The notes: a model not told the origin generated them from the sequence alone. A DNA stretch of 64,000 bases from Ureibacillus thermophilus (GCF_004331915.1 NZ_CP036528.1:2212173-2276172); one strand, 5' to 3'. Positions 1 through 10,394 are shown, numbered from the stretch's first letter. Program-made: numbers and translations.

Positions 1-17
1 TCGTAAATAGCATTTCA

Positions 18-1268
18 TCACCTTCTTTTAAATATGAACTGAACTCCCTTCAAGCGTCTCTCCATTTCCTTCATCACTTGTTGTTCTTCTTCTTCGGAAT
101 TTGCTTCAAAGGTGACGGAAAATCTGATGAAGCTTCCCGCATCATCCCATGGAACTGTTGAAATAAGGTGTTCCCGAATGAGATATTGCGAAAAATCTTC
201 CGCTGATTGAAATGATGGACCACCTTCTACTCCGATTGGCGCTTCTGCGTACAAGTAAAAGGAGCCTTTTGGTTTTTCTACTTGGAAACCACATTCGCGA
301 AGAATAGTGACTAATAATTCATGACGGCGGGAATACTTTTTTGCAGTTTCTTCTGTTATTTCTGGATGGGATAAGGCAAAACATGCGGCTTTTTGGATTG
401 GAATGAATTGACCGGAATCGCTGTTGTCTTTTACCGTTTGGAAAGCTTTAATACATTTGGCATTTCCAGCGATAAACCCAATTCTCCAACCGGTCATATT
501 GAAAGACTTGGATAATGAATGAAGCTCTACTCCAACTTCTTTTGCACCAGGTACGGATAAAAAGCTGAGAGGTTTTTCGCCGTCAAACATCAACGCTGCA
601 TAGGCGGCATCATGGACAACAATGAGGTGATGTTTTTTTGCAAACGCGACGACTTCTTCAAAGAATTCTTTCGTTGCTACCGCACCAGTCGGATTGTTTG
701 GATAGTTTAAATAAAGCAGCTTTGCTTTTTTCAACACTTCTGGATTAATTTGATCGAGACGAGGTAAAAATCTGTTTTCTTTATGGAGTGGAAGATGGAC
801 AACTTCTCCGCCAAAATATTTTGTGTAAGTGCCAAGCACCGGATAGCACGGTGATGGCATCAACGTTATATCGCCTGGATTAATGAAAGCTGCAGGCAAT
901 AAGCTGAGACCTGATTTTGAACCAATGACGTGGTTGATTTCCGTTTCAGGGTCAAGGTCAGGAACGTTAAACACTTCCGCCATATAGCGGAAAGCAGCTT
1001 CTTTAAATTCCTGAATTCCGTTATCTGCATAAAATCGGTTTTCAGATTTTGCTGCTTCTTCATATAGTTTGTCAACTACTCTCCTGTCTGCCATAGCGTC
1101 AGGTTCCCCAACGCCTAAATCAATTAATGGCACATCCGGTTTTTCTTTCATGGCCTGCCTTTTAGCTCTCTTGATCTTTTCAAATTTAAAAATTTCTTCT
1201 TTTAGACCGAAGGAGGGACCTCCAATTCGATCTGCAAATAATTGTTGGATATAATCAACTGCTTGCAC
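18..1268 (-). CDS. class I/II PLP aminotransferase (LL-diaminopimelate aminotransferase-like)
   Basis: A 416-residue fold-type I aminotransferase. The PLP-lysine segment SLSKSFNMTGWRIGF (around residue 255) and the upstream motif NYPNNPTGA (around 189) are the usual class I signatures; a C-terminal small domain ends in a Glu-rich helix. The GTG start at 1268 is chosen because AGGGGGG lies 4 bases upstream. It is the last gene of a minus-strand run gltB-gltD-this gene, with 10 bases between the gltD stop and this start, so it is probably co-transcribed with glutamate synthase and would use its product glutamate as amino donor. Similar Bacillales proteins are often named LL-diaminopimelate aminotransferase (lysine/cell-wall pathway), but the sequence alone does not fix the substrate; an aromatic or aspartate aminotransferase is possible. 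Confidence 0.75.
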   Translation of the reverse strand: MQAVDYIQQLFADRIGGPSFGLKEEIFKFEKIKRAKRQAMKEKPDVPLIDLGVGEPDAMADRRVVDKLYEEAAKSENRFYADNGIQEFKEAAFRYMAEVFNVPDLDPETEINHVIGSKSGLSLLPAAFINPGDITLMPSPCYPVLGTYTKYFGGEVVHLPLHKENRFLPRLDQINPEVLKKAKLLYLNYPNNPTGAVATKEFFEEVVAFAKKHHLIVVHDAAYAALMFDGEKPLSFLSVPGAKEVGVELHSLSKSFNMTGWRIGFIAGNAKCIKAFQTVKDNSDSGQFIPIQKAACFALSHPEITEETAKKYSRRHELLVTILRECGFQVEKPKGSFYLYAEAPIGVEGGPSFQSAEDFSQYLIREHLISTVPWDDAGSFIRFSVTFEANSEEEEQQVMKEMERRLKGVQFIFKRR

Positions 1269-1278
1269 CGTATCCCCC

Positions 1279-2754
1279 CTAAATTGGTAAGTTTACTTTA
1301 TTTATTACATATTCATGGCAACTTTTTGCTGCTTCCTTTCCTTCTTGAATCGCCCAAACAATTAAACTTTGGCCTCTTCTTGCATCGCCTGCCACAAAGA
1401 CATTTTCTACGGCTGTTTGGAAAGTACGGCTATTTCTCAATCCTTTTACATCAATGTTTAATTGATCAAAGAGTTCTCTTTCTGGCCCTTCAAATCCAAT
1501 GGCTAAAAGGACGAGCTGAGCGGGTATGGTTTTTTCTGTATTTGGGATAGGTTCTCGAATCTTTTCACCTTTTTCATTAATGATGGTTTTCATGCCAACG
1601 CTTTTTACTGCCGTGAGTTGGCCTTGTTCATCCCCGATGAATTCCAAAGCAGAAGTTGCAAATAGTCTTGGATCATTGCCAAATTTCGCCTTTGCTTCTT
1701 CTTGGCCGTAATCCAATTTATAAACCATTGGATATTGAGGCCATGGATTATCGGGTGTGCGTTCTGTTGGACGTTTAGGATAAATATCGAATTGAACGAC
1801 GCTTTTGCAATTTTGTCTTAGGACAGTAGCGATGCAGTCTACCGCTGTGTCTCCTCCTCCGATAACTACTACATCTTTGCCTTCAGCGGAAATATATTGG
1901 CCATTTTTAAAATTGGAATCTAACATACTTTTTGTATTGGCGTGCAAGAAGTCCATTGCAAAATGGATGCCTTTTAAATTTCTGCCATCGACTTCTAAAT
2001 CGCGGGGTTTTGTAGCGCCTGTGCAAAGGATGACCGCATCAAACTCTTTTTGCAGCTTTTCAATCGGATAATCCTTTCCTACTTCCACATTGGTTAAGAA
2101 GGAAATGCCCGATTCTTCCATCAGGCGAATTCTTCGATCAATGACAGATTGTTCGATTTTCATTTTAGGAATACCGTAAGTAAGCAGCCCACCCACTCGG
2201 TCACTTCTTTCAAAAACAATTACGGAATGGCCGTATTGATTTAATTCGTAAGCGCAAGCCAAGCCAGCCGGGCCGGAACCAACTACGGCAATTTTGATTC
2301 CTGTACGCATTTTTGGAATTTGCGGTTTTACCCATCCTTCTTCAAAAGCTTTTTCAATAATGGCCCACTCAATATTTTTTATCGTTACGGAACTTTCATA
2401 GAGGGAAGCGACACATCCAGCTTCACAAGGCGCTGGACATGCCCTTCCTGTAAACTCTGGGAAAGGATTCGTTTTAGTTAATCTTTCATATGCTTCTTTC
2501 CAATCCCCTCGATAAACAAGCTCATTCCATTCAGGAATTAAGTTAAATATTGGGCATCCTGTCGACATTCCTCCTATATGAGAGCCGTTTTGACAAAATG
2601 GAACACCGCAATCCATGCATCGAGATGCTTGCTGTCTTAAACTGCTTTCAGGAAGCAAGTTTGAAATTTCCTTCCAGTCTTGGATTCTTTCCAACGGGTC
2701 ACGATACTGGGCATTTTGCCTTTTATATTCTATAAATCCAGTAGGTTTTCCCAT
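1279..2754 (-). CDS. gltD: glutamate synthase (NADPH) small subunit
   Basis: About 491 residues, the normal length of the GltD beta subunit. It passes electrons from NADPH via FAD and 4Fe-4S clusters to the large subunit. An N-terminal ferredoxin-like region carries the cluster cysteines (CMDCGVPFC, later CPAPCEAGC), followed by an FAD-binding GSGPAGLACAYEL motif near residue 160 and an NADPH-binding VVIGGGDTAVDC motif near residue 300. The ATG at 2754 (start MGKPTGF, as in B. subtilis) is preferred over an upstream GTG that lies too close to the GAGAGGG ribosome site. It starts 16 bases after the gltB stop, so the two subunits are co-transcribed. Confidence 0.95.
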   Translation of the reverse strand: MGKPTGFIEYKRQNAQYRDPLERIQDWKEISNLLPESSLRQQASRCMDCGVPFCQNGSHIGGMSTGCPIFNLIPEWNELVYRGDWKEAYERLTKTNPFPEFTGRACPAPCEAGCVASLYESSVTIKNIEWAIIEKAFEEGWVKPQIPKMRTGIKIAVVGSGPAGLACAYELNQYGHSVIVFERSDRVGGLLTYGIPKMKIEQSVIDRRIRLMEESGISFLTNVEVGKDYPIEKLQKEFDAVILCTGATKPRDLEVDGRNLKGIHFAMDFLHANTKSMLDSNFKNGQYISAEGKDVVVIGGGDTAVDCIATVLRQNCKSVVQFDIYPKRPTERTPDNPWPQYPMVYKLDYGQEEAKAKFGNDPRLFATSALEFIGDEQGQLTAVKSVGMKTIINEKGEKIREPIPNTEKTIPAQLVLLAIGFEGPERELFDQLNIDVKGLRNSRTFQTAVENVFVAGDARRGQSLIVWAIQEGKEAAKSCHEYVINKVNLPI

Positions 2755-2770
2755 TTCTTTCACCGCCCTC

Positions 2771-5700
2771 TCACGCTAAATAGTTGTTTAATAAGTACGG
2801 TTCTTCTTTTTCTAAAATTTCTTTATATTTGTAAGGGATGACGCGAATAAAGTTCGCTGCTTCCAACTCCCAATTTTGCAGAATCCGCTTTGCCACAGCG
2901 CTGTTTGTTTGCTGATAATGCTCTTTGATTAATGCTTTGACAAAACTCAATTCTTGCTGATCCTTCATATCTTCAAGCAATACAAATTCATCATTATAAG
3001 TTTCTGTAAAATGATTGTTGGCTGGAGAATATACGTAGGCGATTCCGCCAGACATGCCGGCCGCAAAGTTCTTTCCAACTTCTCCTAAAACCACCACTCG
3101 GCCGCCTGTCATATATTCACAACCGTGATCTCCAGTCCCTTCTACTACCACATGAGCGCCGCTGTTTCGAACGCAGAATCGTTCTCCGGCTTTCCCGCGA
3201 ATAAAGGCTTTCCCACCTGTTGCCCCATAGAAAGCAGCGTTTCCAATAATCACATTTTCTTCTGCAACAATTTTCGAATGAGAAGGTGGCGCCACAATAA
3301 TCTTTCCGCCGGATAATCCTTTACCAACATAATCATTCGCTTCGCCTTCTAACTTCAACGTGATGCCTTTTGGGATAAATGCCCCAAAACTTTGGCCGGC
3401 AGAACCATGGAAATGAACTTGAATTGTATCTTCTTTTAATCCTTCACTGCCATATTTTTTCGAAACTTCGTAACCGAGCATCGTGCCGACTGAACGGTTT
3501 ATATTTTGGATTGGAAGTGTTATTTGAACAGGCTGCTTATGAACGATCGCTTTTTGGCTTAATGGAATCAATTGTTCATAATCCAGCGTCTGTTCTAATT
3601 GGTGATTTTGGCTTTGCGTTGCTACGCAATCACCTTTATACCGAACAAATAGGGGGGAAAAGTCGAGTTTCTTTTCTTTCCAATCCATATCATCTTTCAC
3701 TTGAATAATATCTGTTCTTCCTACCATTTCTTCCAACGTTCTGAATCCTAGTTCTGCCATAATTTCACGAACTTCTTGAGCAAGAAAATACATCAAATGA
3801 ACCACGTGATCAGCAGTGCCAACCATTTTCTTACGAAGTTGTGGATTTTGAGTCGCAATTCCTACAGGGCATGTATCCAAGTGGCAAACCCTCATCATCA
3901 CACAGCCAAGGGAAACAAGGGGCAATGTAGAGAATCCAAATTCTTCAGCACCTAATAGTGCAGCAATAATAACGTCTCTACCGTTCATCAATTTTCCGTC
4001 TGCCTCAAGTACCACTTTGTTTCTCAACCCATTTAACATCAATGTTTGATGGGCTTCCGCTAAACCTAATTCCCAAGGGAGCCCCGCATGTTTAATGCTC
4101 GTTTTGGCAGCTGCGCCTGTTCCGCCATCATAGCCGCTGATGAGAATCACATCGGCTTTCGCTTTCGCTACACCTGCCGCGATTGTTCCTACACCGCTTT
4201 CGGAAACAAGCTTAACGCTGATGCGGGCTTCAGGATTGGCATTTTTTAAGTCGTAAATTAATTGTTCCAAATCCTCAATAGAGTAAATATCGTGATGCGG
4301 AGGCGGTGAAATAAGTTCAATGCCAGGTGTTGAACCTCTAGTTTTGGCAACTTCCACCGTCACTTTATGGCCGGCAAGCTGTCCGCCTTCACCCGGTTTT
4401 GCCCCTTGCGCCATTTTAATTTGAATCTCATCGCAGTTTACTAAATAGTGGCTTGTAACCCCGAATCGACCGGAAGCTACTTGTTTAATACGGCTTAATT
4501 TTGAATCGCCGTTTGGCAACGGAATGTAGCGGTTTGGATCTTCTCCACCTTCGCCTGAGTTGCTTTTTGCGCCAATTCGGTTCATGGCAATGGCTATGGC
4601 TTCATGGGCTTCTTTGCTGATGGATCCAAAAGACATCGCACCGGTTTTGAAACGTTTGAAAATGGATTCAATCGGTTCTACTTCCTCAATTGGAATTGGT
4701 TTTCGGTCGCTCTTTAATTCAAACAAGCTTCTTAATGTTGTATGGCTTTCCTTTGAAAGCATGTCACTGTATTTTTTATAAAGCTCATACTTGCCAGTGC
4801 GGCATGCAAGCTGCAATGTATGAATCGTTTCAGGGCGATACAGATGTTCTTCCCCATTTTTTCGCCATTGGAAATCTGAACCTTCCTCCAAGAGCAGTTT
4901 TTCATCTTCCCAAGCTTTGTTATGGCGAGCAACGGTTTCCTTTGCTATATCCGTTAAATCAAGGCCTCCGATTTGTGAAACCGTCCGTGGAAAATATTGA
5001 TTTATCACATCTTGGCTAATGCCGACCGCTTCAAAAATTTGTGCCCCGATATAGCTTTGAACCGTTGAAATACCCATTTTGGACATGACTTTTAAAATAC
5101 CTTTTGTAATCCCTTTTACATATTTTCCAATGAAATCGTCTTTTTCGTTTTCTTCCAATTGGGAAAGGGATGCATACACTAAGTAAGGATAAATAGCATT
5201 TGCCCCATAACCTAGCAAGGCAGCGAAATGATGAACTTCTCTCGGTTCTCCCGATTCAATAATCAGGCTCACTTTATTGCGCAGGCCTTTTTTGATTAAA
5301 TGATGATGGACGCTGGAAACGGCAAGCAATGATGGGATGGCTGCATTTTCTTTATTGACGCCTCGGTCGCTAATAATGAGCAATTGATAGCCATCTTTTG
5401 CTGCTTTTTCTGCCTGTTTCAGCAGTTTTTTTAAATGTTCTTCCATCAATTCAGGCTGCTTTGCAGGGAATAAAGATGAAAGTTTTTTCACTTTCCATCC
5501 GTTTAAATGTAAACTCATCAACTTCACCCAATCGTGTTTCGTTAGGATTGGAGATTTCAGTTTGATTTTGTGGTAATCTTTTCTTTTTGGATTTAATAAA
5601 TTTCCTTCTCCCCCTAAATACACTTCCATGGATGTTACATACGTTTCACGGATTGCATCGATAGGAGGATTCGTTACTTGGGCAAATCGTTGTTTAAAGT

Positions 5701-7249
5701 AGTTGAACAACAGCTGCGGTTTTTTTGATAAAACAGCCAGCGGACCATCATAGCCCATTGAACCAACCGGATCATCTTCGCGCATCGCAAGGGGTTTAAT
5801 ATATTTCTCCCATTCTTCAAAGGTATAGCCAAAGGCCTTTTGAAGAAGGACAAGTTGTTTTTTGTTGAACTTTCTCGCTTTTTCGATATTCAACGCCGGA
5901 ATGTTATCCAGTGGCAGAATCATTTCAGCTGCCCACTGTTCATACGGTTGTTCAATCATAATTTGCTGTTTTAGTTCTTCATCGAACAACACTTGATTTG
6001 TCTCAAAATCTACTAATAGCATTTGCCCTGGTTTTAGCCGTCCTTTTTGAACGATTTTTTCTTCTGGAATATCAACAACGCCGACTTCTGAAGAGAGATA
6101 GAAAAAGTCATCCTTTGTCAAAATATATCGTGCAGGCCGCAAACCGTTCCGATCGAGACAAGCGCCGGCTTGCTTTCCATTAGTGAATCCCATGGCAGCT
6201 GGACCATCCCATGGCTCCATCAACAAGCTGTGGTATTCATAAAACGCCCGCTGTTTTTTTGAAAGCAATGTATTGTTTTGCCAAGGTTCAGGAATCATCA
6301 TCATCATCGCCTGTGGCAAAGACCAGCCGGAAAGCACTAAATGTTCCAGCACATTGTCAAACATTGCCGAGTCGCTGCCGTCTAAATTGACGATTGGCTG
6401 AAGTTCTTCTACTTTTACACCGAACACATCTGAATGCATCGATGCTTCTCGGGCAAAAATCCAATTCACATTGCCGTTGATTGTATTAATTTCCCCGTTG
6501 TGCATGATCATCCGATTCGGTTGGGCTCTGCTCCAACTTGGGAAAGTATTTGTACTGAAACGGTTATGAACCATTGCCATTTTTGATTTATAATTTTCAT
6601 TCGTTAAATCTTTATAGAAATTTTTTAATTGTTTCGGAAGCAATAGTCCTTTATATACAATTGTTCTGGATGAAAAACTGGAAATGTAACAAGCATCTTT
6701 ATTTTTTTCGAACTCACTAAATGTCTTTTCGATGTTTCGACGAGCTACGTACAAACGTCTTTCAAAGTCATCTTCTTGAATCTTAGACGTTGGCAATACG
6801 AATAATTGGTGAATTGAAGGGGCTAACTTGATTGCTTCCTTTTGCAGCGCTTCTTCGTTCGTTGGCACTTTTCGCCATCCAAATAACTCTAAACCGCTCT
6901 TTTCAACGATTTCTTCGATTTTTGATTGATATTCAAGCAGTTTTTTTTGTTCGTTCGGCAAAAAAATCATCATAACTCCGTAATGACCGGATGGTGGAAG
7001 TTGTTTTCCGTTCTTTTCCCACTCTTTCGAAAATAGTTCATGTGGTATATCCGTTAAAATACCAGAACCATCTCCTAATGTTTCCTCCACATCTCGCCCT
7101 CCGCGATGGCTTAACCGTTCAAGGGCTTCCAACGATTGGGATACAAGAGAATGTGTTTTCTCCCCATTAATATTTGCTAATAAGGCGATTCCACACGAGT
7201 CATGTTCCAATTGTGGGTTGTACATGCCTTGATTGAGTTGTTGTTTCAT
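2771..7249 (-). CDS. gltB: glutamate synthase large subunit
   Basis: About 1492 residues, full length for the alpha subunit (GltA in B. subtilis nomenclature). It makes two glutamates from glutamine and 2-oxoglutarate. Domains in order: class II glutamine amidotransferase whose nucleophile is Cys19 in HDSCGI after an 18-residue propeptide; central domain; FMN-binding TIM barrel (about 800-1200) with the 3Fe-4S cysteines in CVMMRVCHLDTCPVG; C-terminal GXGXG beta-helix (about 1240-1430). The ATG at 7249 is chosen because AAGGGG lies about 8 bases upstream; a GTG 9 bases earlier abuts that site and is unlikely. gltD follows. No gltC-type LysR regulator is adjacent, unlike in B. subtilis. Confidence 0.96.
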   Translation of the reverse strand: MKQQLNQGMYNPQLEHDSCGIALLANINGEKTHSLVSQSLEALERLSHRGGRDVEETLGDGSGILTDIPHELFSKEWEKNGKQLPPSGHYGVMMIFLPNEQKKLLEYQSKIEEIVEKSGLELFGWRKVPTNEEALQKEAIKLAPSIHQLFVLPTSKIQEDDFERRLYVARRNIEKTFSEFEKNKDACYISSFSSRTIVYKGLLLPKQLKNFYKDLTNENYKSKMAMVHNRFSTNTFPSWSRAQPNRMIMHNGEINTINGNVNWIFAREASMHSDVFGVKVEELQPIVNLDGSDSAMFDNVLEHLVLSGWSLPQAMMMMIPEPWQNNTLLSKKQRAFYEYHSLLMEPWDGPAAMGFTNGKQAGACLDRNGLRPARYILTKDDFFYLSSEVGVVDIPEEKIVQKGRLKPGQMLLVDFETNQVLFDEELKQQIMIEQPYEQWAAEMILPLDNIPALNIEKARKFNKKQLVLLQKAFGYTFEEWEKYIKPLAMREDDPVGSMGYDGPLAVLSKKPQLLFNYFKQRFAQVTNPPIDAIRETYVTSMEVYLGGEGNLLNPKRKDYHKIKLKSPILTKHDWVKLMSLHLNGWKVKKLSSLFPAKQPELMEEHLKKLLKQAEKAAKDGYQLLIISDRGVNKENAAIPSLLAVSSVHHHLIKKGLRNKVSLIIESGEPREVHHFAALLGYGANAIYPYLVYASLSQLEENEKDDFIGKYVKGITKGILKVMSKMGISTVQSYIGAQIFEAVGISQDVINQYFPRTVSQIGGLDLTDIAKETVARHNKAWEDEKLLLEEGSDFQWRKNGEEHLYRPETIHTLQLACRTGKYELYKKYSDMLSKESHTTLRSLFELKSDRKPIPIEEVEPIESIFKRFKTGAMSFGSISKEAHEAIAIAMNRIGAKSNSGEGGEDPNRYIPLPNGDSKLSRIKQVASGRFGVTSHYLVNCDEIQIKMAQGAKPGEGGQLAGHKVTVEVAKTRGSTPGIELISPPPHHDIYSIEDLEQLIYDLKNANPEARISVKLVSESGVGTIAAGVAKAKADVILISGYDGGTGAAAKTSIKHAGLPWELGLAEAHQTLMLNGLRNKVVLEADGKLMNGRDVIIAALLGAEEFGFSTLPLVSLGCVMMRVCHLDTCPVGIATQNPQLRKKMVGTADHVVHLMYFLAQEVREIMAELGFRTLEEMVGRTDIIQVKDDMDWKEKKLDFSPLFVRYKGDCVATQSQNHQLEQTLDYEQLIPLSQKAIVHKQPVQITLPIQNINRSVGTMLGYEVSKKYGSEGLKEDTIQVHFHGSAGQSFGAFIPKGITLKLEGEANDYVGKGLSGGKIIVAPPSHSKIVAEENVIIGNAAFYGATGGKAFIRGKAGERFCVRNSGAHVVVEGTGDHGCEYMTGGRVVVLGEVGKNFAAGMSGGIAYVYSPANNHFTETYNDEFVLLEDMKDQQELSFVKALIKEHYQQTNSAVAKRILQNWELEAANFIRVIPYKYKEILEKEEPYLLNNYLA

Positions 7250-7308
7250 TTTTTGCACCCCTTAATTCTTCCTGATTTCTTATATTTACATCCTATCAGT
7301 TTGAAAAA

Positions 7309-7345
7309 TAAAAATATTTAGACTATTAAGTCGAATATTTGCACT
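7309..7345. promoter_or_regulatory. imperfect palindrome upstream of gltB
   Basis: About 70 bases before the gltB start there is a short palindrome GACTATTAAGTC (7321-7332) flanked on both sides by AATATTT. It lies in the AT-rich 260-base gap where the gltBD promoter must be. It could be an operator for a nitrogen regulator, but no known box was recognised and no clear -35/-10 pair was found. Confidence 0.2.
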
Positions 7346-7439
7346 TTTTTACACAACCTATAAATAAGAAAAAACTTCAATTACATCTTCCGCCACAAGC
7401 CTAGCTATTAATGGTGGAAGAGCTTAAAATAATTAATAA

Positions 7440-7476
7440 AATAAACCGGCTTTTTTGTGGAAAATGCCGGCTTTAG
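7440..7476 (-). terminator. possible terminator of the AraC-type gene
   Basis: A short hairpin with GCCGG/CCGGC arms around an A/T-rich loop, followed on the minus strand by TTTATTTTATTAATT. It lies 40 bases beyond the stop of the AraC-family gene and before gltB. The stem is only about 6 base pairs, so the call is tentative. Confidence 0.4.
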
Positions 7477-7515
7477 TTTAGGAGCTATTTTTTTGCCTTT
7501 CAGTGAACCAATCTG

Positions 7516-8379
7516 TTAGGCGTTTTTTCTTCTTGATGATGTTATTTTCGCTAGACCGGGTTTTTGAATTCCTGTAATCATCCGGATTTCTGAAGGACTT
7601 TTTCCTGTATATGCTTTAAATTGACGGCTGAAAAAGTGAATATTGTTATAACCAAGGGCATCCGCTACTTCTGTTACAGACATCCCTGTATAATGCAGTA
7701 GATGCTCGGCTCTTTTAATGCGCGTTTCAACAATGTAAGATTGTATTGTTTGCCCCGTGATTTCTTTAAACTTTTTAGAAAAATAGCGCGGTGAAAAGTT
7801 TGCACGGGCTGCTAAACTTTCAACTGTATGATTGTCTCCAGGATGCTGCTGCACAAAATTGGCCACTTCTCTGATTGTATAAAGAATTTGGCTTTGCAAC
7901 CCTTTATCTTCATCCTTCTGCAACTCTATTTTTGTTTGCTGGTCATTTCTTATCAGATGAATCATGAGCTGTTTTAAAATCAGCTTTCCTTCCATTTCCG
8001 CTCCAAAGGTATCTATTAAAAATAATCGGACATATTGGCTTAATAAGGATTCAAAATGAATGCGGTCTTCTAAAACTCGATAATGATTTGGAATGATTTC
8101 AGGTTCTCCATCTACATCAAAATGAATGTACGTAATCACCAATGGATTTGACGGATCGTGAGTGGCAGTTGTCCAATCCCCTGGACGAAATAGGAAACAC
8201 GTTCCCCTTTCCAATGGATAATCTTTTCCGTTCAATCTCAAATTTCCTTTGCCGCTCCATATATAAATCAAATCATAATTTGGAATGGGTGCTTTTCGTT
8301 TCCATTGCCAATTAGGTTCACAATTAATTGTTGCTAATGCAGGTTTAATGATGAATTGTTCAGGGTTTAAATTTAACAT
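7516..8379 (-). CDS. AraC-family transcriptional regulator with cupin sensor domain
   Basis: 287 residues. The N-terminal half is an AraC-type cupin-like arm (double-stranded beta-helix, with the RGTCFLFRPGD segment). The C-terminal 100 residues carry two helix-turn-helix motifs of the HTH_18 type, ending in LGYNNIHFFSRQFKAYTG, the typical second-HTH signature. The ATG has a GGAAGG ribosome site 8 bases upstream. It lies about 95 bases downstream of the asparagine synthetase gene on the same strand and may be read through from it. The ligand is unknown; most close relatives control sugar utilisation, so a link to asparagine synthesis is only positional. Confidence 0.85.
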   Translation of the reverse strand: MLNLNPEQFIIKPALATINCEPNWQWKRKAPIPNYDLIYIWSGKGNLRLNGKDYPLERGTCFLFRPGDWTTATHDPSNPLVITYIHFDVDGEPEIIPNHYRVLEDRIHFESLLSQYVRLFLIDTFGAEMEGKLILKQLMIHLIRNDQQTKIELQKDEDKGLQSQILYTIREVANFVQQHPGDNHTVESLAARANFSPRYFSKKFKEITGQTIQSYIVETRIKRAEHLLHYTGMSVTEVADALGYNNIHFFSRQFKAYTGKSPSEIRMITGIQKPGLAKITSSRRKNA

Positions 8380-8476
8380 TTAGATCGCCTTCCTTTCCCA
8401 TGATTAGTCAACCTTTTTCGAGATTCTCCCTCCCATCTTCTTCTCTTGTTGATGGCGGGAGAACGCTGCAATGGAA

Positions 8477-10324
8477 CTATGCGTCAACAAGATTCACATG
8501 ATATAAGTCTAGCCATAGATTCATTTGCACTAAATGGGCCATGAGCTGTGGACCGGTCATTAATTGCCCGAACCATGGCAGTTTTATCGATTCATTGGCG
8601 TTCAGTATTTCTTCGACTTTTTCTTTTGAAAGAATCTCTAGAATTGGCGAGCTTTTCTTATCGATAATTTGCTGCAACATTTCTTTTACAAGTTTCGTAT
8701 ATTTCGGATGATGTGTTTTTGGGTATGGGCTTTTTTTACGATATAAGACTTCATCAGGCAAAATTCCTTCCAACGCTTTTCGCAATAAGCCTTTCTCTCT
8801 TCCATTTAACATTTTCATTGTCCACGGTATGTTCCATGCATATTCCACAATTCGATGGTCGGCGAAAGGAACGCGCACCTCAAGACTTGCTGCCATGCTC
8901 ATGCGGTCTTTGCGGTCAAGCAATGTTGCCATAAACCATATCATATTTAGATAAAACATTTCTCTCCGTCTTGCTTCTACCGGATCTTCTCCCTCCAGTT
9001 TCGGCACTTCTTGAAGGGTTTCGTGATATCGTTCGTTAACATATTCCTCTAATTTCAATTTTTCTTTCCAATCCGCTAGAAGAAGTTCACGCCTTAAAGT
9101 TTGGGATTGCATCCAAGGAAAATTTTTTCCTTTTAGCAATTCTTCTTTGTAAAACCATGGATAGCCGCCGAAAATTTCATCGGCACATTCGCCAGACAAT
9201 GCTACGGTAAATTGCTTTTTAATTTCCTTTGAGAACAAGAGCAAAGATGAATCAATATCCGCCATTCCCGGCAAATCTTTGGCAATCACTGCATCTTTCA
9301 ATGCTTCTGCAAGCCGTTCGTGAGAGAGTGTAACGGTTTGATGATTTACGCCAAAATGTTGAACGACTTTTTCAATCCAAGGGCGATCTTCATCCGGCTG
9401 AAATAAACTTTTTTGAAAGTAGGAGCTGTTTTCTTCGTAATCAATGGAATAAGTATGAAGGGCCCCTCTTTCTTGCTTATTGAAATAGTTCGAAGCAATC
9501 GCCGTAATGGCGCTGGAATCCAAGCCGCCGGATAAAAAGGTGCAAACAGGAACATCCGCCACCAGTTGTCTTTCCACTGCATCTTTAATGAGATAGCGTA
9601 AATGTTCAATGGTTTCTTCCAAGGAATGTTCATGCTTTTCACTTTTTACATTCCAATACCGTTGTATCCGAAGACCATGCCGATCAAAAATTAGAAAGTG
9701 GGCCGGCCTTAATTCAGAAATTCCTCGAAAAATGCCGTGTCCTGGTGTACGTGAAGGGCCTAACCCCAATAATTCCTGCAATCCTTCCCGGTCAATTTCT
9801 GCTTTCACTTCCGGGTGGGCAAGGATTGCCTTCAACTCGGAGCCAAACAATAAGCTGTTTCCGTCGTATTTATAAAATAACGGTTTTACTCCAAGCCGGT
9901 CTCTCGCCATGTACAATTTTTCACATGCAGCGTCCCAAACAGCGAAAGCATAAATGCCATTTAGATAATTCACACAATCTTCTTTCCATTCTATATAAGA
10001 CGTCAACAATACTTCTGTATCCGAATGGGACTGGAATTGGTATCCCCGTTTTTTTAGTTCATTCCTCAATTCTTCTGTATTGTATAGTTCGCCATTATAA
10101 ACGATGGTGTATGAATTTTTGCCTTTCGTTTTTGTCATGGGTTGAATGCCGCCAGCGGGATCTACTACGATGAGCCGTGTATGGCCAAGTGCTATATGTG
10201 TGTCGCAAAAATGATTCGTTGCATCTGGTCCTCTTTTCTCCAACGTTTGTGCCATCATTTGTATCGTGACTTCGTGATGTTTCATTTCTTCATTCCAGTG
10301 AACCCAGCCTGTAATCCCACACAT
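8477..10324 (-). CDS. asnB: asparagine synthetase (glutamine-hydrolysing)
   Basis: About 615 residues, the usual AsnB length. It converts aspartate, glutamine and ATP to asparagine and glutamate. The N-terminal class II glutaminase domain begins MCGITGW, with Cys2 as nucleophile after Met removal; this favours the second of two tandem ATG codons (10324) as the start. The C-terminal synthetase domain has the ATP-pyrophosphatase loop FLSGGLDSS near residue 263 and the MAASLEVRVPFADH segment. It is not close to B. subtilis AsnO in its start, resembling instead the MCGITGW-type homologues. A gene-specific AraC-type regulator lies downstream and glutamate synthase beyond that. Confidence 0.9.
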   Translation of the reverse strand: MCGITGWVHWNEEMKHHEVTIQMMAQTLEKRGPDATNHFCDTHIALGHTRLIVVDPAGGIQPMTKTKGKNSYTIVYNGELYNTEELRNELKKRGYQFQSHSDTEVLLTSYIEWKEDCVNYLNGIYAFAVWDAACEKLYMARDRLGVKPLFYKYDGNSLLFGSELKAILAHPEVKAEIDREGLQELLGLGPSRTPGHGIFRGISELRPAHFLIFDRHGLRIQRYWNVKSEKHEHSLEETIEHLRYLIKDAVERQLVADVPVCTFLSGGLDSSAITAIASNYFNKQERGALHTYSIDYEENSSYFQKSLFQPDEDRPWIEKVVQHFGVNHQTVTLSHERLAEALKDAVIAKDLPGMADIDSSLLLFSKEIKKQFTVALSGECADEIFGGYPWFYKEELLKGKNFPWMQSQTLRRELLLADWKEKLKLEEYVNERYHETLQEVPKLEGEDPVEARRREMFYLNMIWFMATLLDRKDRMSMAASLEVRVPFADHRIVEYAWNIPWTMKMLNGREKGLLRKALEGILPDEVLYRKKSPYPKTHHPKYTKLVKEMLQQIIDKKSSPILEILSKEKVEEILNANESIKLPWFGQLMTGPQLMAHLVQMNLWLDLYHVNLVDA

Positions 10325-10365
10325 CATCCATCACTCTTTCGTAGTATAATTTTTTCTTGTAATTC

Positions 10366-10394
10366 ATTTTATGTTTTTTGTATATAAAGAACAA
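10366..10394 (-). promoter_or_regulatory. candidate sigma-A promoter of asnB
   Basis: On the minus strand, TTGTTC and TAAAAT are separated by 17 bases, about 45 bases before the asnB ATG. The rest of the 355-base gap 10325-10679 is AT-rich; no gene, RNA or attenuator was recognised in it. Confidence 0.4.

Noticed and set aside
7387..7420. 9-base-arm hairpin CTTCCGCCA/TGGTGGAAG between the AraC gene and gltB
   Set aside because: No T run follows on either strand and no riboswitch signature was seen; kept only as an unexplained dyad.
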